Shown: piece after piece, positions 50,347-60,979 of the stretch
How positions within the stretch are numbered: the stretch's first letter is position 1
How the letters are laid out: the number at the start of each line of letters is the position of its first letter
Assembly: GCF_050003625.1 (NCBI RefSeq)
Contig: NC_134398.1
Location: 62,001 to 126,000, forward strand
Length of the DNA: 64,000 bases
Origin: Haematobia irritans
Taxonomy: Eukaryota; Arthropoda; Insecta; Diptera; Muscidae
Direction of reading: 5' to 3'
The notes under the pieces: model-generated
Database searches by the model: none
Told to the model about the DNA's origin: nothing
The model's input: the letters and a program-made list of their open reading frames with translations, nothing else
Made by a program: the position numbers and the translations under genes

Positions 50347-50563
50347 GGTGAGTACTATGTTCGGTTTTTTCACCAAAACACTAAATTAAAAGTACGAATA
50401 TATTTATGAAGACGATTATATTTTGATCGAGTCTTGCCAAATAATGGATGGAAAAGATCCAAGGAATTGATTGCAAATAATTTTATATTTCTAAATTAGT
50501 TAATTAAAAAAAGTAACCGTGAAAACTGGTTTTCAGCTTGAAAACTGAACATAGTACTCAGCC
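50347..50563. mobile_element. Diverged relative of the TTAA-type MITE
   Basis: TTAA (50343-50346) precedes GGTGAGTACTATGTTCGG, and the right end reads CTGAACATAGTACTC. The internal order (AGTAACCGTGAAAA near the end) resembles the family, but the terminal repeat after GTTCGG has drifted. It may be a separate subfamily; another relative with AAGTAACCGTGAAAAAAT lies at 53790-53985. Confidence 0.55.
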
Positions 50564-50700
50564 GAGTCCGAACGGCGTTCCACATTGCGGTGAAACCATT
50601 AAGAGAAGCTCCGACACACTCAGAAATGTCACCAGAATTACTGAGTGAATCCACCGCTGAAAAATATTTTGGTGTTTGGTCGAAGCCAATGACCCCAATA
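50564..50700 (-). mobile_element. SINE body fragment
   Basis: AGCCGAGTCCGAACGGCGTT, ATTGCGGTGAAACC and AGAAATGTCACCAGAATTAC match the SINE body. Head and tail are missing. Confidence 0.75.
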
Positions 50701-50734
50701 TTAGCCTTGGACGCATTTTGAGATTATCGAAAGT

Positions 50735-50890
50735 CTGCTAAAACAGCAAAAAGTCTGCTGAAAAAGGAAAGCTGTAATGGTTTGGTGAAATAGCAAACTT
50801 TGTCTGCTATTTTTAAGCTCGTTTACACTAAAACATGTTTTAGTTTGGCTGACACATGTACAAATGTCAACTAAGGGGTTATCGTGCAAA
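50735..50890. repeat. Third copy of the CAGCAGA repeat family
   Basis: AAAGTCTGCTAAAACAGC, then AAAAAGTCTGCTGAAAAAGG and TAAAACATGTTTTAGTTTGG, match (inverted) the 41126-41615 unit. A 62-codon minus-strand frame here is repeat sequence. Confidence 0.6.
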
Positions 50891-51110
50891 AGTATAACAA
50901 AAAACTACTTTTGGATATTAAATATGCTTTGGGGAAAAATCTATAACCAAAAAATTTGTTGTTCGTTAACAAATATACAATAATTTTCTTAAAAAGGGTG
51001 TAGTTTATGCAGAAGACGTTTGGCGAGAGATGACAAAATGAGAAATATATTTAATGAACCATTATATTAAAATGTACGAAAAATTGCAGCTTATATAGTT
51101 ACATTACTGC

Positions 51111-51185
51111 ACAGTCTGCGGCAACGCTGCCCATGACCCTATTGTATGCAAGGCGGGTATGTCAACCATTTCACCACGATGGTCC
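51111..51185 (-). mobile_element. SINE head fragment
   Basis: CATGACCCTATTGTATGCAA, then GGCGGGTATGTCAACCATTT and CACCACGATGG, are the tRNA-like head of the SINE family read in reverse, without its body. Confidence 0.65.
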
Positions 51186-51289
51186 AATATTTTGTGTTAG
51201 GTAAAGCTGTTACACGTTATAATGAATAAAACGTTGTACCAATTCAAGTCTCTATGAAAATAATGAACTATTAAGATATCTAGTTATTT

Positions 51290-51421
51290 TATGAATATAT
51301 TTATTTCTTTTGTATGAAAATTATTCCAAAAGTGTTTATCAAATAATAAGTTTATGATATTTTCGTTTATTAATATTATATAATTACTTTTATGTATTAT
51401 GTATAGTGATTTTATTATTAT
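51290..51421 (-). terminator. Profilin 3' UTR and poly(A) signals
   Basis: On the minus strand, downstream of the profilin stop codon, AATAAA hexamers occur near 51367 (TTAATAAACG) and near 51296 (GAAATAAATATATTC). A 3' UTR of 60-150 bases is therefore plausible. The cleavage site cannot be read from sequence alone. Confidence 0.55.
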
Positions 51422-54400
51422 CTAGTACCCGCAGGTGATCAAATAATCACCAAGTTTCTCTACAACGGATGCGGCCTGTTGTGGCTGAACTGGGTCCTCA
51501 TAGATAGAAACGATAACGGCTATGGAAGAAACAAAAAATTATAAATAAATATTAGAATGTTAAATATAAAGGAACAAAATTTTTGAATTATTTTTAATCT
51601 CTTAAATAACATTATCGATTTATTGCGTATTCTAGAAAATACTTTTACAATTTTGTAAATAAAATAAGATATACAAATATTGTGTATTCTAGAAAAAGCT
51701 TCTAGCACTTTTAACATATGTAGGTAAAGAATTGTAATATAGGTTATTAAAGCAGCCTGTTACTCCAGTACGATTTTATGGTAAGGTCAATGATACAACC
51801 TACTTTATTCTGGTGAGAACTTCCACCATTATAAAATCAAAATATAGCATCTAACCATTCATGTTTGCCAAATTCCAAGATTCATTTTATACAACTCTTG
51901 CAGAGAATTTTCATCATATACCCAAGCTTTGAAGTTTATCAACTGAAAATATTGTTCATTTACATATCATTCCTAGATATTTACACGAATTTTATCGTCG
52001 GTTACCATCTCCTCACTAGAAACCTTCTTTTAACAAAGGTGTAATGCGGTCAATTTAGTAGTACAGTAATCCCCCGATTTACGTCCTCTCGGTTTACGTT
52101 GTTATTGTTAATATTGTTCATTAACATATCATTCCTAGACATTTACACGAATTTTAATATCGGTTACCATCTCCTCACTAGAAATATTCTTTTAACAAAG
52201 GTGTAATGCGGTCAATTTAGTAAATACAGTAATCCCCCGATTTACGTCCTCTCGGGTTACGTTGTTTCGATTTACGTCGTCAAATGTTTTGTTCCATCAA
52301 ACTTCGATTCACGTCGTCGATTTTTTTTGCCCACTTTATCACAAACGCCTTCCATAAGTAAAATAAGTATCAACGATGATGATATCGAAACATTTTTTTT
52401 AATTCTTTCCGAAATTACTGAATTACCTTTATTTTTGAAGTTTTTTTTTATTATGGACAGTATCAACGATGATGATATCGAAACATTTTTTTTAATTCTT
52501 TCCGAAATTACTGAATTACCTTTATTTTTGAAGTTTTTTTTTATTATGGACACGCATATTCATATATAAATGGACTTAGGAGTAAGTATGAACAATTTTT
52601 AATTCGGTTTACGTGGTTTCGATTAACGTCGTCAAATTTCGGAACCAATCACGACGTGAATTGAGAGATTACTGTATGTAATGGATTCGAGTTTGTTTCC
52701 AAAATGTTTGTTTTATGAAAAATGTCAGATCGCTATTGGGGCATAAATTTACTTTAATTTTTAAACCAGTACTAACTCTTTACCCCATACATCTCATACT
52801 TCACCTTTACAATTCCTCGCTATCAACCACGTATACACATGTAATGTTTACCAAAATCTTTAGTTGCAAAAATCACCGAATGTGAAAATAGTGAATTAAT
52901 GTTAACGTTTTGTCAATATTGATAATGTTACCATAATTGGAATAGATATAAATATTTAATAGTGTCGATCATAATTTGCGGACTAGATTTCAAACTGGCA
53001 AACATATGTGCCTTAATAGAACCCTCATACACTTTTCAAATGATGCTAAAAATGTACATAATTTACTGACCTTGCGTGGTTTTCATGCAATGTACACCAC
53101 TACGTCCAAATTTAGCGCGAACAACGCGATCTGTACCGGACAAGTAGATATATCTTTGGCCGGCCAATGTTACTCCGTTACTGGTAAGTAGATCTTGATT
53201 ATCGAATCCAGAGATCAATTTAGACAGTTCGTCCTTTGTAACCTAAAAAGATAAAAAAGAAGAAATATTATGTTGACATTTTTATATGTTTTTTTTTCTA
53301 TCTTCTTTTTAATTGTTTAAACCACTACCTAAAAATGGAGATGCTAATTGAAAATTCGAAGATTGACAATAAATTCCATTGCTCAAACAAACAAAAAAAC
53401 AGGGGAAATATTGGGATTTTACGTTCGGACCTCCTTCTATTATTGGGTTAAATTTACTATAGGACACCACTTTTAAAAGAATCTTTTTATGACTATTATA
53501 TGAAGTTCAATATATGAAGACCAAACAATAAATATACCATTATACAGTAATAATTACTTTTTAAATTGATTGATTTAGCATCCACTGCGATACCACAGAT
53601 GATGGACTTATCTCTTTTTTAATAAATCTATGTTGAGCTCAATGACAAAGTCATTTTTATAGCCGAGTCCAAACGATATGTCACATTACACCAAATAACA
53701 TATAAAAGCTTTGAAATACTCAAAAACGTCTCCAGCATTATCGAAAGGGTATGAGCCATCGCGAAAAAACTTGTTGGTATTAATTTCCTTTAAAATAATT
53801 TATGAAAGAAAAGTAACCGTGAAAAAATTGATATTTTAGCGAGATAAGGCCTGTATTAGTTTGCATTATCGCGGTAAAATGGCAATTTTTTTCATGGTTA
53901 CTTTTCTTTAGCAATTCTTTTTGAAATAAAAAATCAATTGATGCTTTAGATCATTCCCCATCAAATTAAAATTTTCAACAGAGTGCAATATAAAATAATA
54001 TACTTGCAACATTTGCTAATTAAACATGATTTTCAAATGCTAACTGGGGATTAAGAAAATTTTCGTACGTTTCATTTTTGAATGAACATGTTTTAAAGGA
54101 TTGATTCAAACAGTAACCGTGGAAGTATGGAAACTAAAATCAAAACTAAATATTTAAAAGAAGAATATTACAACTTTATTTTATTTTCAAACACCATTAA
54201 AAATATTACAACTTTTTAACCAAATTTTATAATATCCTGACGTGGGGTTATCCAAAGTACCAAAAAGTTTATTTTTTTAAATCAGTTAATAAATGTTTGT
54301 AACGATAAGTTTTTAATATATCAATTTAATTTATACATTATGAAGACAGTTATATTAAAATCAGATCTTAGCAAATTTTGAATGAACATGTTTTAAAGGA

Positions 54401-57400
54401 TTGATTCAAACAGTAACCGTGGAAGTATGGAAACTAATAAATGTTTGTAACGGTAAGTTTTTAATATATGAATTTAATTTATACATTGTTTCTAAGTAGT
54501 TGTTCACACTTTTTCTAAATCATTAAAATAGTTTTTCAATTTTAAGAAATAGATGTATCTTGATTTATTTTTATTTTATTCAATTAGAATTTATTATTGA
54601 TTGTCACTTTTTTATTTTATTTTGGTTAAATATGTATTTATAAATTTAGTTATTTTTGTAACCAACATCTATAGGCCTATAGGATTGGCAATTTTCACAA
54701 TAAATATAAAAATAAAATAATAAATAAAACCGCGAAAAAAATTAATATGTACTATAATTTTGTGACCTTTACATTATACAATAGGTATCAGGTAGCGGAT
54801 ATAAGAAACTTGGAAAAAAACACACTTTTTGTTTCTTATATGAGTTTTTTCTTTTAGACAATCATTCATTGTTCTTAAGAAAAAGCAAGTAAGTTGTTTT
54901 TTATTAACTTTCTTATATGCCTATTTTTCTTATATGAAATGTGTTTATATCCGTTAACACTGTATTATCTTGTTTAATAGGTTTCTAATGATTTTGAAAA
55001 AGGTTATATTAAAACTTAGATATAAAATATGTACATATAAACATAGTTTGTGTAGGGATTGTTCCCAGATGTTACCATAAGTTCATACGGACAAATCTAC
55101 CCACCCATCAACCACAATTCTAGTAACACAATTATGTATGTATAACCAACCAACAGCCCTTAGATGAAACGCAATGTTTTTTGTCAAAAGATTTTCAATG
55201 TCACTCGTTGGAACAATGCGTTAACATATCAAACGAGCGGAAAATACTGCAAATAAAACTTCAACTGGTATTTCTTATCACTCAATATGTATCTCTCTCG
55301 TGCTCTCCTTGATATCTCTGAACAAGGCAGCCATTTTGACAGCAAGCAGCCGGTTTTTGGCAAACAAATGAAACGTCTGTGCAAAGTAAAATCTCTCACT
55401 CAATTGAATTTTACCGAATCTGAAGTTGAAAATGAATACACATACAAAATGTAGCGAAGAGCGCAGAGAGTAATATGGAAATATCGATAAAAAGAAACGA
55501 ACGAAAACGAACAAAGAATGAATGCAAACAGAAAAAAGATAACAAAAAATATTCGCGATGCCGGTTGAAACGATGGGAATGAACACTGGGTGTGAGCGCG
55601 TACTGTGTCTGGGAAGCCACTTTGATTTCTGCTTGAAACATGTGTCGAAACCACTTTGATTATGGGAATCCGCTGGAATATTCTTTTAAAATGAGTGCAA
55701 CCGTTATCAAGTTATAAAGTTCAAAAGGATACTAACCGTGACTGTTGGTGTCACCATTTTTCAAATAGTTTTTACCGGTTGTTGACGTCAATTAAATATT
55801 AACCCCCACCAAAGTGTCCGGTCAAAGAAATGTATCCATGTTCGTTGGTATAGTTTTATAGCTTATCATTTTTTCTCTTGATATAAATAGTAAATTAAAT
55901 AGTCATTTACCTTTCAAAAGGTGAGATGTAAATATGTAATTTTAATGTATATACCAGAACAGCATATGTATTTTTATTGCTATCAACTCTCTGCTTCAGT
56001 GCGATGAGGTTCTGGTCCTAGTCTTTTTTTTAATGTTTTTTTTTTTTTTTAAGAAAATAAAATCAAAGCACCCGTAAATAGGATGTATTTATAACATTTA
56101 GTCCCTCGCACAACAGGTATATCTTATTATAGTACATAACGGCTTATCGAAATGTACTAGTTATTGAAACTTTGATAACGAAATATTCGTTTTATACGAG
56201 TATTGAGAATCAGACATTTTATTGTCACTATAGCCAATTCTAGAGAAGTGTTCATATTGAATGAAAACATCGTCAAAAGAAATTTCGATATTATTGTGTA
56301 GGAAATGCAATAAACCACAAAAAGAATCTCTAAATTAAAATTCAAATAGCGGTCAAAAACAAATTAGAGTCGTATTAGCAAGCAGAAATCAATATGACGG
56401 AGAGATTATAGGTTATCTCATGATACACTATTGGCTAGAATCTTGCGGTGGACGAGATCTTTGAATACAAATCGCCGGACCGTACCATAAATAGAAAAAG
56501 GAGAAAACAAGAGGACAACAATATATATGTAAATATATGGATGTATAATATTTAGTAACTCGCACAAAATATAATTATAGTCAAACGGCTTATCGAAACG
56601 TACAACGAAACTTTGATAACGAAAAAAACTTTTTTGAGATATTGAGAACAAAAAGTAAAAAATATACATATAATAGCTTCTAAAACGGTTAAATTTTTGT
56701 AACCAATTTGAAATTTGTAGTCTTTTACATTGCCAAGTCAAAACATGCCACCGCATGTATATTGAATCTTTTTTTTCATGTAATAAACGGAACCCAGAAA
56801 ACTAAGTCGACCGGACCATCTCCACAAGAATCGTTTAAATCTATAACATTTTCTTGCGATATGTATTGATGTTTCATACACTAAAACATACACATGAATA
56901 TACATACATATATGTTGAAAAAATTTTCTTGACACAATTATTCTAAAAATATTCATTATACATAAATGTTCATTGTTAACGTCCAAATTCACACAGTGTG
57001 CAAGCTATATAAAGAAATATACACAAATATAGAAAAAACAATATTCCACAATGCCGAAATGCAATGAATCACTCTATCATTTACCAAAAACGGAATAATA
57101 AAAATGCACATCAAACATATTATATTTTCTTTTTAAAATATTTCAGGATTCATGCATACAAGTATATCTACCATTGACTTTAGTTTTGTGGCTAAGAATA
57201 AACAATTTTTAGTGTTTAGGAGAGGGCACAAAACTATTTTTATGTACATTGGTGATCACTCACACATTGATTTGAGCGTATGATGGCATGGATTTTCGTA
57301 TTAATAACTTTTGACACAGGGAAGTTATTTGGGATTTCCATCGCGTTTAATAGAACATTGCACGACCAAGATTTTACTAATATACCGCTAGATTTGAAGG

Positions 57401-57921
57401 TTAAAGATTTTCATCTACTATGGACAATTTATTCACTTTGAAATAACCAAAGGTAAAAAAAAACAATATTGTTGGATGAATGATAGTGAAGCGCCTTTGG
57501 CTCCAACTAAGTTTTGTCGCCAACGCTGAGTGATGGAAACAAATGAAGTGAATAAGCAGTGGGGGTAAAAAATGCGAAGATATCACATTATGGTGGTGGT
57601 TGTGTGGTAAGCGTTATTGCTGTTGAAGGGCGTTTTTGTTTTAAAATACTTTGTAATATAATTGAGGTGGCGCAAACTTTTTCGTATAATATACAAAAGA
57701 AAAAAATAACGCATGTAGTGATTAAGGAAATTCACGAATATCTTAGTGTATGTACCAAGAAGTCGCCAGTAGTCACACCCATAAATTAGTAATTTATATT
57801 TAATACTTACCTCGAAGCCTTTGGAAGATGCCCAAATATTGCCGTCATGACCAGCGATGCAGGCTTTGGTGACGCATTGCGAGGCCATCAATTGGTTGTC
57901 AACATAATCTTGCCAGCTCAT
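51422..57921 (-). CDS. chic: Profilin (chickadee)
   Basis: Three coding exons on the minus strand: 57811-57921, 53071-53242 and 51422-51519 (381 nt, 126 aa), with GT-AG introns of 4568 and 1551 bp and in-frame joins. Profilin binds G-actin, polyproline (formins, Ena/VASP) and phosphoinositides, and feeds actin to growing filaments in the cytoplasm. The product begins [20 protein letters not shown], continues through [12 protein letters not shown] and [20 protein letters not shown], and ends [12 protein letters not shown]. It matches Drosophila Chickadee nearly throughout with the same 126-aa length. N-terminal Trp3/Tyr6 and the C-terminal YLITCGY helix, which form the polyproline site in the family, are present. 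The introns are large and full of repeats. The gene is convergent with eIF4A about 12 kb away; both genes lie near 26A-B on Drosophila 2L, which supports orthology. Confidence 0.97.
51949..52226. repeat. 161-bp tandem duplication in profilin intron 2
   Basis: AATATTGTTCATT starts at 51949 and again at 52110. Both copies share GGTTACCATCTCCTCACTAG and GGTGTAATGCGGTCAATTTA, then the left end of the pogo-like element (ACAGTAATCCCCCGATTTAC). The duplication therefore happened after that element inserted, and copied only its left terminus. Confidence 0.85.
52227..52674. mobile_element. 448-bp nonautonomous pogo/Tigger-like element
   Basis: The ends are CAGTAATCCCCCGATTTACG left and the reverse complement of CAGTAATCTCTCAATTCACG right, with TA on each side (52225-52226 and 52675-52676). 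CAGT-initial ends with TA duplication are typical of the pogo/Tigger branch of Tc1/mariner. Inside, a 93-bp segment starting AGTATCAACGATGATGATAT is tandemly repeated (52366 and 52459). Both frames across it stay open, but no transposase motif is recognisable. Subterminal ACGTCGTC/GTTTACGT repeats are present. Confidence 0.8.
53576..53775 (-). mobile_element. Old SINE fragment in profilin intron 1
   Basis: TGCGATACCACAGATGATGG, then TATAGCCGAGTCCAAACG and CTCCAGCATTATCGAAAGGG, are a strongly diverged match to the SINE body. The head is missing. Confidence 0.65.
53790..54500. repeat. Diverged MITE relatives and interleaved direct repeats
   Basis: 53790-53985 contains GAAAGAAAAGTAACCGTGAA, then ATGGTTACTTTTCTTTAGCA and TCATTCCCCATCAAAT, related to the TTAA-type MITE. 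A block around TTGAATGAACATGTTTTAAA, continued by GATTCAAACAGTAACCGTGG, occurs at 54076-54138 and 54376-54438. A second block (AATGTTTGTAACGRTAAG) occurs near 54291 and 54440. Confidence 0.6.
54789..54962. mobile_element. Possible 174-bp MITE with CAG ends
   Basis: CAGGTAGCGGATATAAG at the left faces CTTATATGAAATG and TTATATCCGTTAACACTG at the right (reverse complement CAGTGTTAACGGATATAA), followed by TA. Inside, ATATAAGAAAC (54799-54809) is exactly complementary to GTTTCTTATAT (54831-54841). The end match is imperfect and the left TA is offset by one base, so the call is tentative. Confidence 0.45.
54965..57810. other. Profilin intron 1, mostly unique sequence
   Basis: AT-rich intronic DNA. 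The part at 55200-55700 is less AT-rich and free of recognised repeats. Several overlapping minus-strand frames there (84-102 codons) show no domain, and no exon linking to profilin is visible. T-runs lie near 56025-56050. Two similar segments, about 56090-56360 and 56540-56680 (CGGCTTATCGAAAYGTAC; GAAACTTTGATAACGAAA; ATTGAGAA), are diverged direct repeats. Confidence 0.5.
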
Positions 57922-58024
57922 GTTTAAATTCTAGATTTTATTATATCTAACTTGAAATCGGTGGAAATATACGCGTCAATACTAAATATGTGGCAATAGA
58001 TACAACTTGCTCCTCCGTGAAATG
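57922..58024 (-). other. Profilin 5' UTR, part of the first coding exon
   Basis: On the minus strand a polypyrimidine tract ending TTTTCTATTTTCGACAG provides a strong 3' splice site, putting an exon start at 58024 and leaving 103 bases before the ATG at 57921. The start context is TTTAAACATGAGC. Confidence 0.6.
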
Positions 58025-58657
58025 CTGTCGAAAATAGAAAAAGCAAAACAAAAAATTACAGAATCTTTTTTAAAAATAGTAATTTTCATCCTTTATTCTT
58101 ACTTTCTTTTTTACAATGCCAACGCAACCGCGATCTGACAAGTTCAACCAACAAAAAAAGCAAAGCAATAATCGAAATATACCGAAAATTTTCCAGACTG
58201 CCGTACACACCAATTCCACTCAAGTAACTAAAACGAATATGATAAATAGCCGACAACAACGAGCATTTCCCTTGCTCACTCTACTCAACATATCAAATCA
58301 CTCAATTCTCTTTGTCCGTTTTTCTCCTATGCTGCGTTTTTCGTTGCGTGACTCAACACAGCCCCGCCGACATATGAATCAGAGTTGAAAATATGGAATG
58401 GTGATTCAGAGGGATAAAGGATAGAAATACATTCACTTTTCCATTTTTTATATTTGTTAAAACTGATATGTATGTTTTCCCAATAGAAAATAAATTGGGA
58501 ACACAATGTGTGTTTTCGCGCATACCCAAAATATACACACGTACATAAATGTGTGTATATCTATAAAACCGTATACGAATTGCTTTTCTTTCTCGCCTGC
58601 CTACGCAGTTGCAGTTTGCATTTTTACCTAACCTTATTTCAAGAATTCTCAACTTAC

Positions 58658-58830
58658 GTTTGTATCAAAATAAGTTTCCTTTATGGCACAACACAGGATT
58701 GAGTCTCACGTTCGCACTTTTTCTTATTTTATTAAAGAAACCTAAAATTATCCAACTTTCGCAACTCAACCGACAACTCAACTCTTGTTTCCGAACGCAA
58801 ATGACAAATGTGAGTGATTTTCAATATCGG
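58658..58830 (-). promoter_or_regulatory. Candidate profilin noncoding first exon and promoter
   Basis: On the minus strand TACAAAC|GTAAGTTGAG is a near-consensus 5' splice site at 58657/58658 that could pair with the acceptor at 58024. Upstream lies a TATA-like GCATATAAAA (58851-58860), which would place transcription start near 58825-58830. The exon boundaries are inferred from signals only. Plus-strand open frames across 58116-58965 are considered noncoding shadows. Confidence 0.4.
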
Positions 58831-58965
58831 CAGAAGCCAACGCCGAGAATTTTTATATGCAAGCAGCGGCTAAAAAAGGCTAGCACGGCGTTAAAAGTCC
58901 TAAATAGTGACTTACAACCAGAGCTACCAATAAAATTTCAAGAAAATCGCCACTTTTTTCGATAA

Positions 58966-59336
58966 AAATCGTCATAATCATCATTTGCATTTTAAAAATC
59001 GGCAATATAAATAATATTAAAATGAAACATATTTATTGGATAAACACAAAACAAAAGTATTTATTTCATATACAAAACAGAAAATTAAAGTACACAACTA
59101 TGCTTTTCAGTAAAAATTTGTATACAAATAACATTACTATCATCATCATTTTCTTGTTAAAGAAAAATATTTCGTAATTTTTGTATACAAAATCTATCTT
59201 TCTGAATTATTGTTATTAATTGAGTAACATTTTTATTTAAAAATTAAATATTTTGAAAGTAAAGAAAAAGTCCCGTGTTTTCCAAAACAGGTGATTTTTA
59301 TGGTGTTTCCGATAGATATGTCTATACGAGGGCGGT
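58966..59336. other. No recognisable feature
   Basis: Very AT-rich sequence upstream of the mariner copy; nothing supported. Confidence 0.5.
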
Positions 59337-60408
59337 TCGGAAACTTCTTAGCCTATCAATGAAAGAGAATAGGTAGTTTTTCAAAAATATTTTTATTTTT
59401 CAAAATAATCTCCCGAATACACTCAGTCTAACGCTTTTCTAGCAATTCTATCCCTTAATTAAAATAGTTTTCCTCAAAGTCTTCAAAATAGTGGTTTACA
59501 ACTGTAATTGCATCTTGATTTGAGGTAAAACGCTTGCCAGCAAGGAATTTTTTTAGATATGGGAACAAGTAAAAGTCACTGGGAGCTAAATCAGGAGAAT
59601 AAGGTGGTTGGTCAAGCAACTCGTACTTTAATTCGTTGATTTTAGCCATTGTTAAAACCCTCTTGTGCGCTGGTGCGTTGTCTTCATGAAAAATTTATTT
59701 TTTTGTGTTGTAATTTGTACATTTAATTGATCCAAAAGGTTGCAATGGTACTCTGAATTTATTGTTTTACCCTTTTGCTGATAGTCAATCAATAAAATAC
59801 ATTTGAAGTCCCAAAAACCCGTTGCCATAACCTTACAAGCCGATTGAATTGTTTTTGCCTTCTTTGGGGCACTTCCTCCAGCTTCAGTCCATTGTTTGGA
59901 TTGGTCTTATGTCTCTGGAGTATAGTGGTGGATCCATGTCTCATCAACAGTTATGAAACGACGTTTAAAATCCATTTTATTTCGCTTAAAACGATCCAAA
60001 CAAGCTTGAGAAATGTTCATTCTTATGCGTTTTTGATCGACTGTTAACAAATGCGGCACCCACCTTGCAGAAAGGTTTTTACATCTGTAGTTCTTCATGC
60101 AAAATTAAATGGACTCGATTATTTGAGATGCCCATGATATTAGCAATTTCACGCACTTTTATTCGTCGATCATTTAATACCATATCATGTACATTGGCTA
60201 CAATTTCTGTTGTTGTTGCTGTTTTTGGACGTCCACTACGTGTTTCATCTTTAATGCTTGTACGGCCACGTTTAAATTCAGCAACCCAATTTTTTACTGT
60301 TGCATATGAAGGAACACTTTCACCTAAAGGCCGGTACTCTGTTCGGTTTTCGCGTTGAAACTCCATACAAAACCAAAAAATGCGAAAAATTTGCGAAATT
60401 TTTTCCAT
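59337..60408 (-). pseudogene. Dead DD34D mariner transposase
   Basis: The reverse strand encodes a mariner transposase broken into pieces: an N-terminal part from 60408 (PSYATVKNWVAEFKRGR; SGRPKTATTTEIV), a middle part (WVPHLLTVDQKRIRMNIS; TVDETWIHHYTPE, first catalytic Asp) and a C-terminal part to 59455 (PPYSPDLAPSDFYLFPYLKK, third Asp). A frameshift near 60085 separates parts one and two. A TAA at about 59910 follows HHYTPET. Another frameshift near 59680 lies in the region of the second Asp. The left end is a mariner-type terminus CGAGGGCGGTTCGGAAACTT after TA (59335-59336). The matching right terminus is not visible. Confidence 0.9.
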
Positions 60409-60783
60409 TTGTGATACTTTGTTTATTCGTGTTGAAAAACTGACGTTTATAGCACGGCGCCATTTGCAATGTGAATTAAGAAATAATTTATTTATTAAAT
60501 AATTTATTTATTTTTCCTTGGGCAATTGATCTGCTATTCCCTTGATCCTTTGTATAGTTTCGGAACAAAAATATGGTCCGTGTTTGATTTATAAACCCGC
60601 AAAAATAGTTTTTAATAAATAAATTATTTCTTAATTCACATTGCAAATGGCGCCGTGCTATAAACGTCAGTTTTTCAACACGAAAAAACAAAGTATCACA
60701 AATGGAAAAAATTTCGCAAATTTTTCGCATTTTTTGGTTTTGTATGGAGTTCCAACGCGAAAACCGAACAGAGTACCGGCCTT
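60327..60783. repeat. 173-bp inverted duplication of the mariner 5' end
   Basis: 60327-60499 is reverse-complementary to 60611-60783 with only a couple of mismatches, separated by 111 bp. The arms include the transposase start (MEKISQIFRIFWFCMEFQ), so a second copy of the start codon region reads on the plus strand and stops at the LINE junction. The spacer is AT-rich and contains ATAGTTTCGGAACAAAAATA, not a recognisable terminus. Confidence 0.9.
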
Positions 60784-60979
60784 AAGCCAGGCCACCACCT
60801 CCACTTCTTGTGCGATACTTTCGTAGCACATTGTATCCATCACAATAGCACAGGCTGCTGGTGTTAATCAGTCTCTTGGATGGCCGCAACGCTGATTGTT
60901 TTCTGATTCATAAAGTACACAATCTTACTAATCTTACATCGGATCCCGTTGCAATTAAATTGCAAAAATGATGCACTCT
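60784..60979 (-). pseudogene. LINE endonuclease-domain start (fragment)
   Basis: Read on minus, FLQFNCNGIRCKISKIVYFM and TISVAAIQETD match the beginning of the apurinic-type endonuclease domain of non-LTR retrotransposon ORF2. The remainder of the domain is lost at the border with the mariner inverted repeat. Confidence 0.8.

Noticed and set aside
55278..55654. Minus-strand ORFs inside profilin intron 1
   Set aside because: Three frames overlap in the same interval, none with a domain; treated as noncoding.
58116..58965. Plus-strand ORFs of 90 and 118 codons upstream of profilin
   Set aside because: They overlap the inferred profilin 5' UTR intron and promoter on the other strand and have no recognisable domain.
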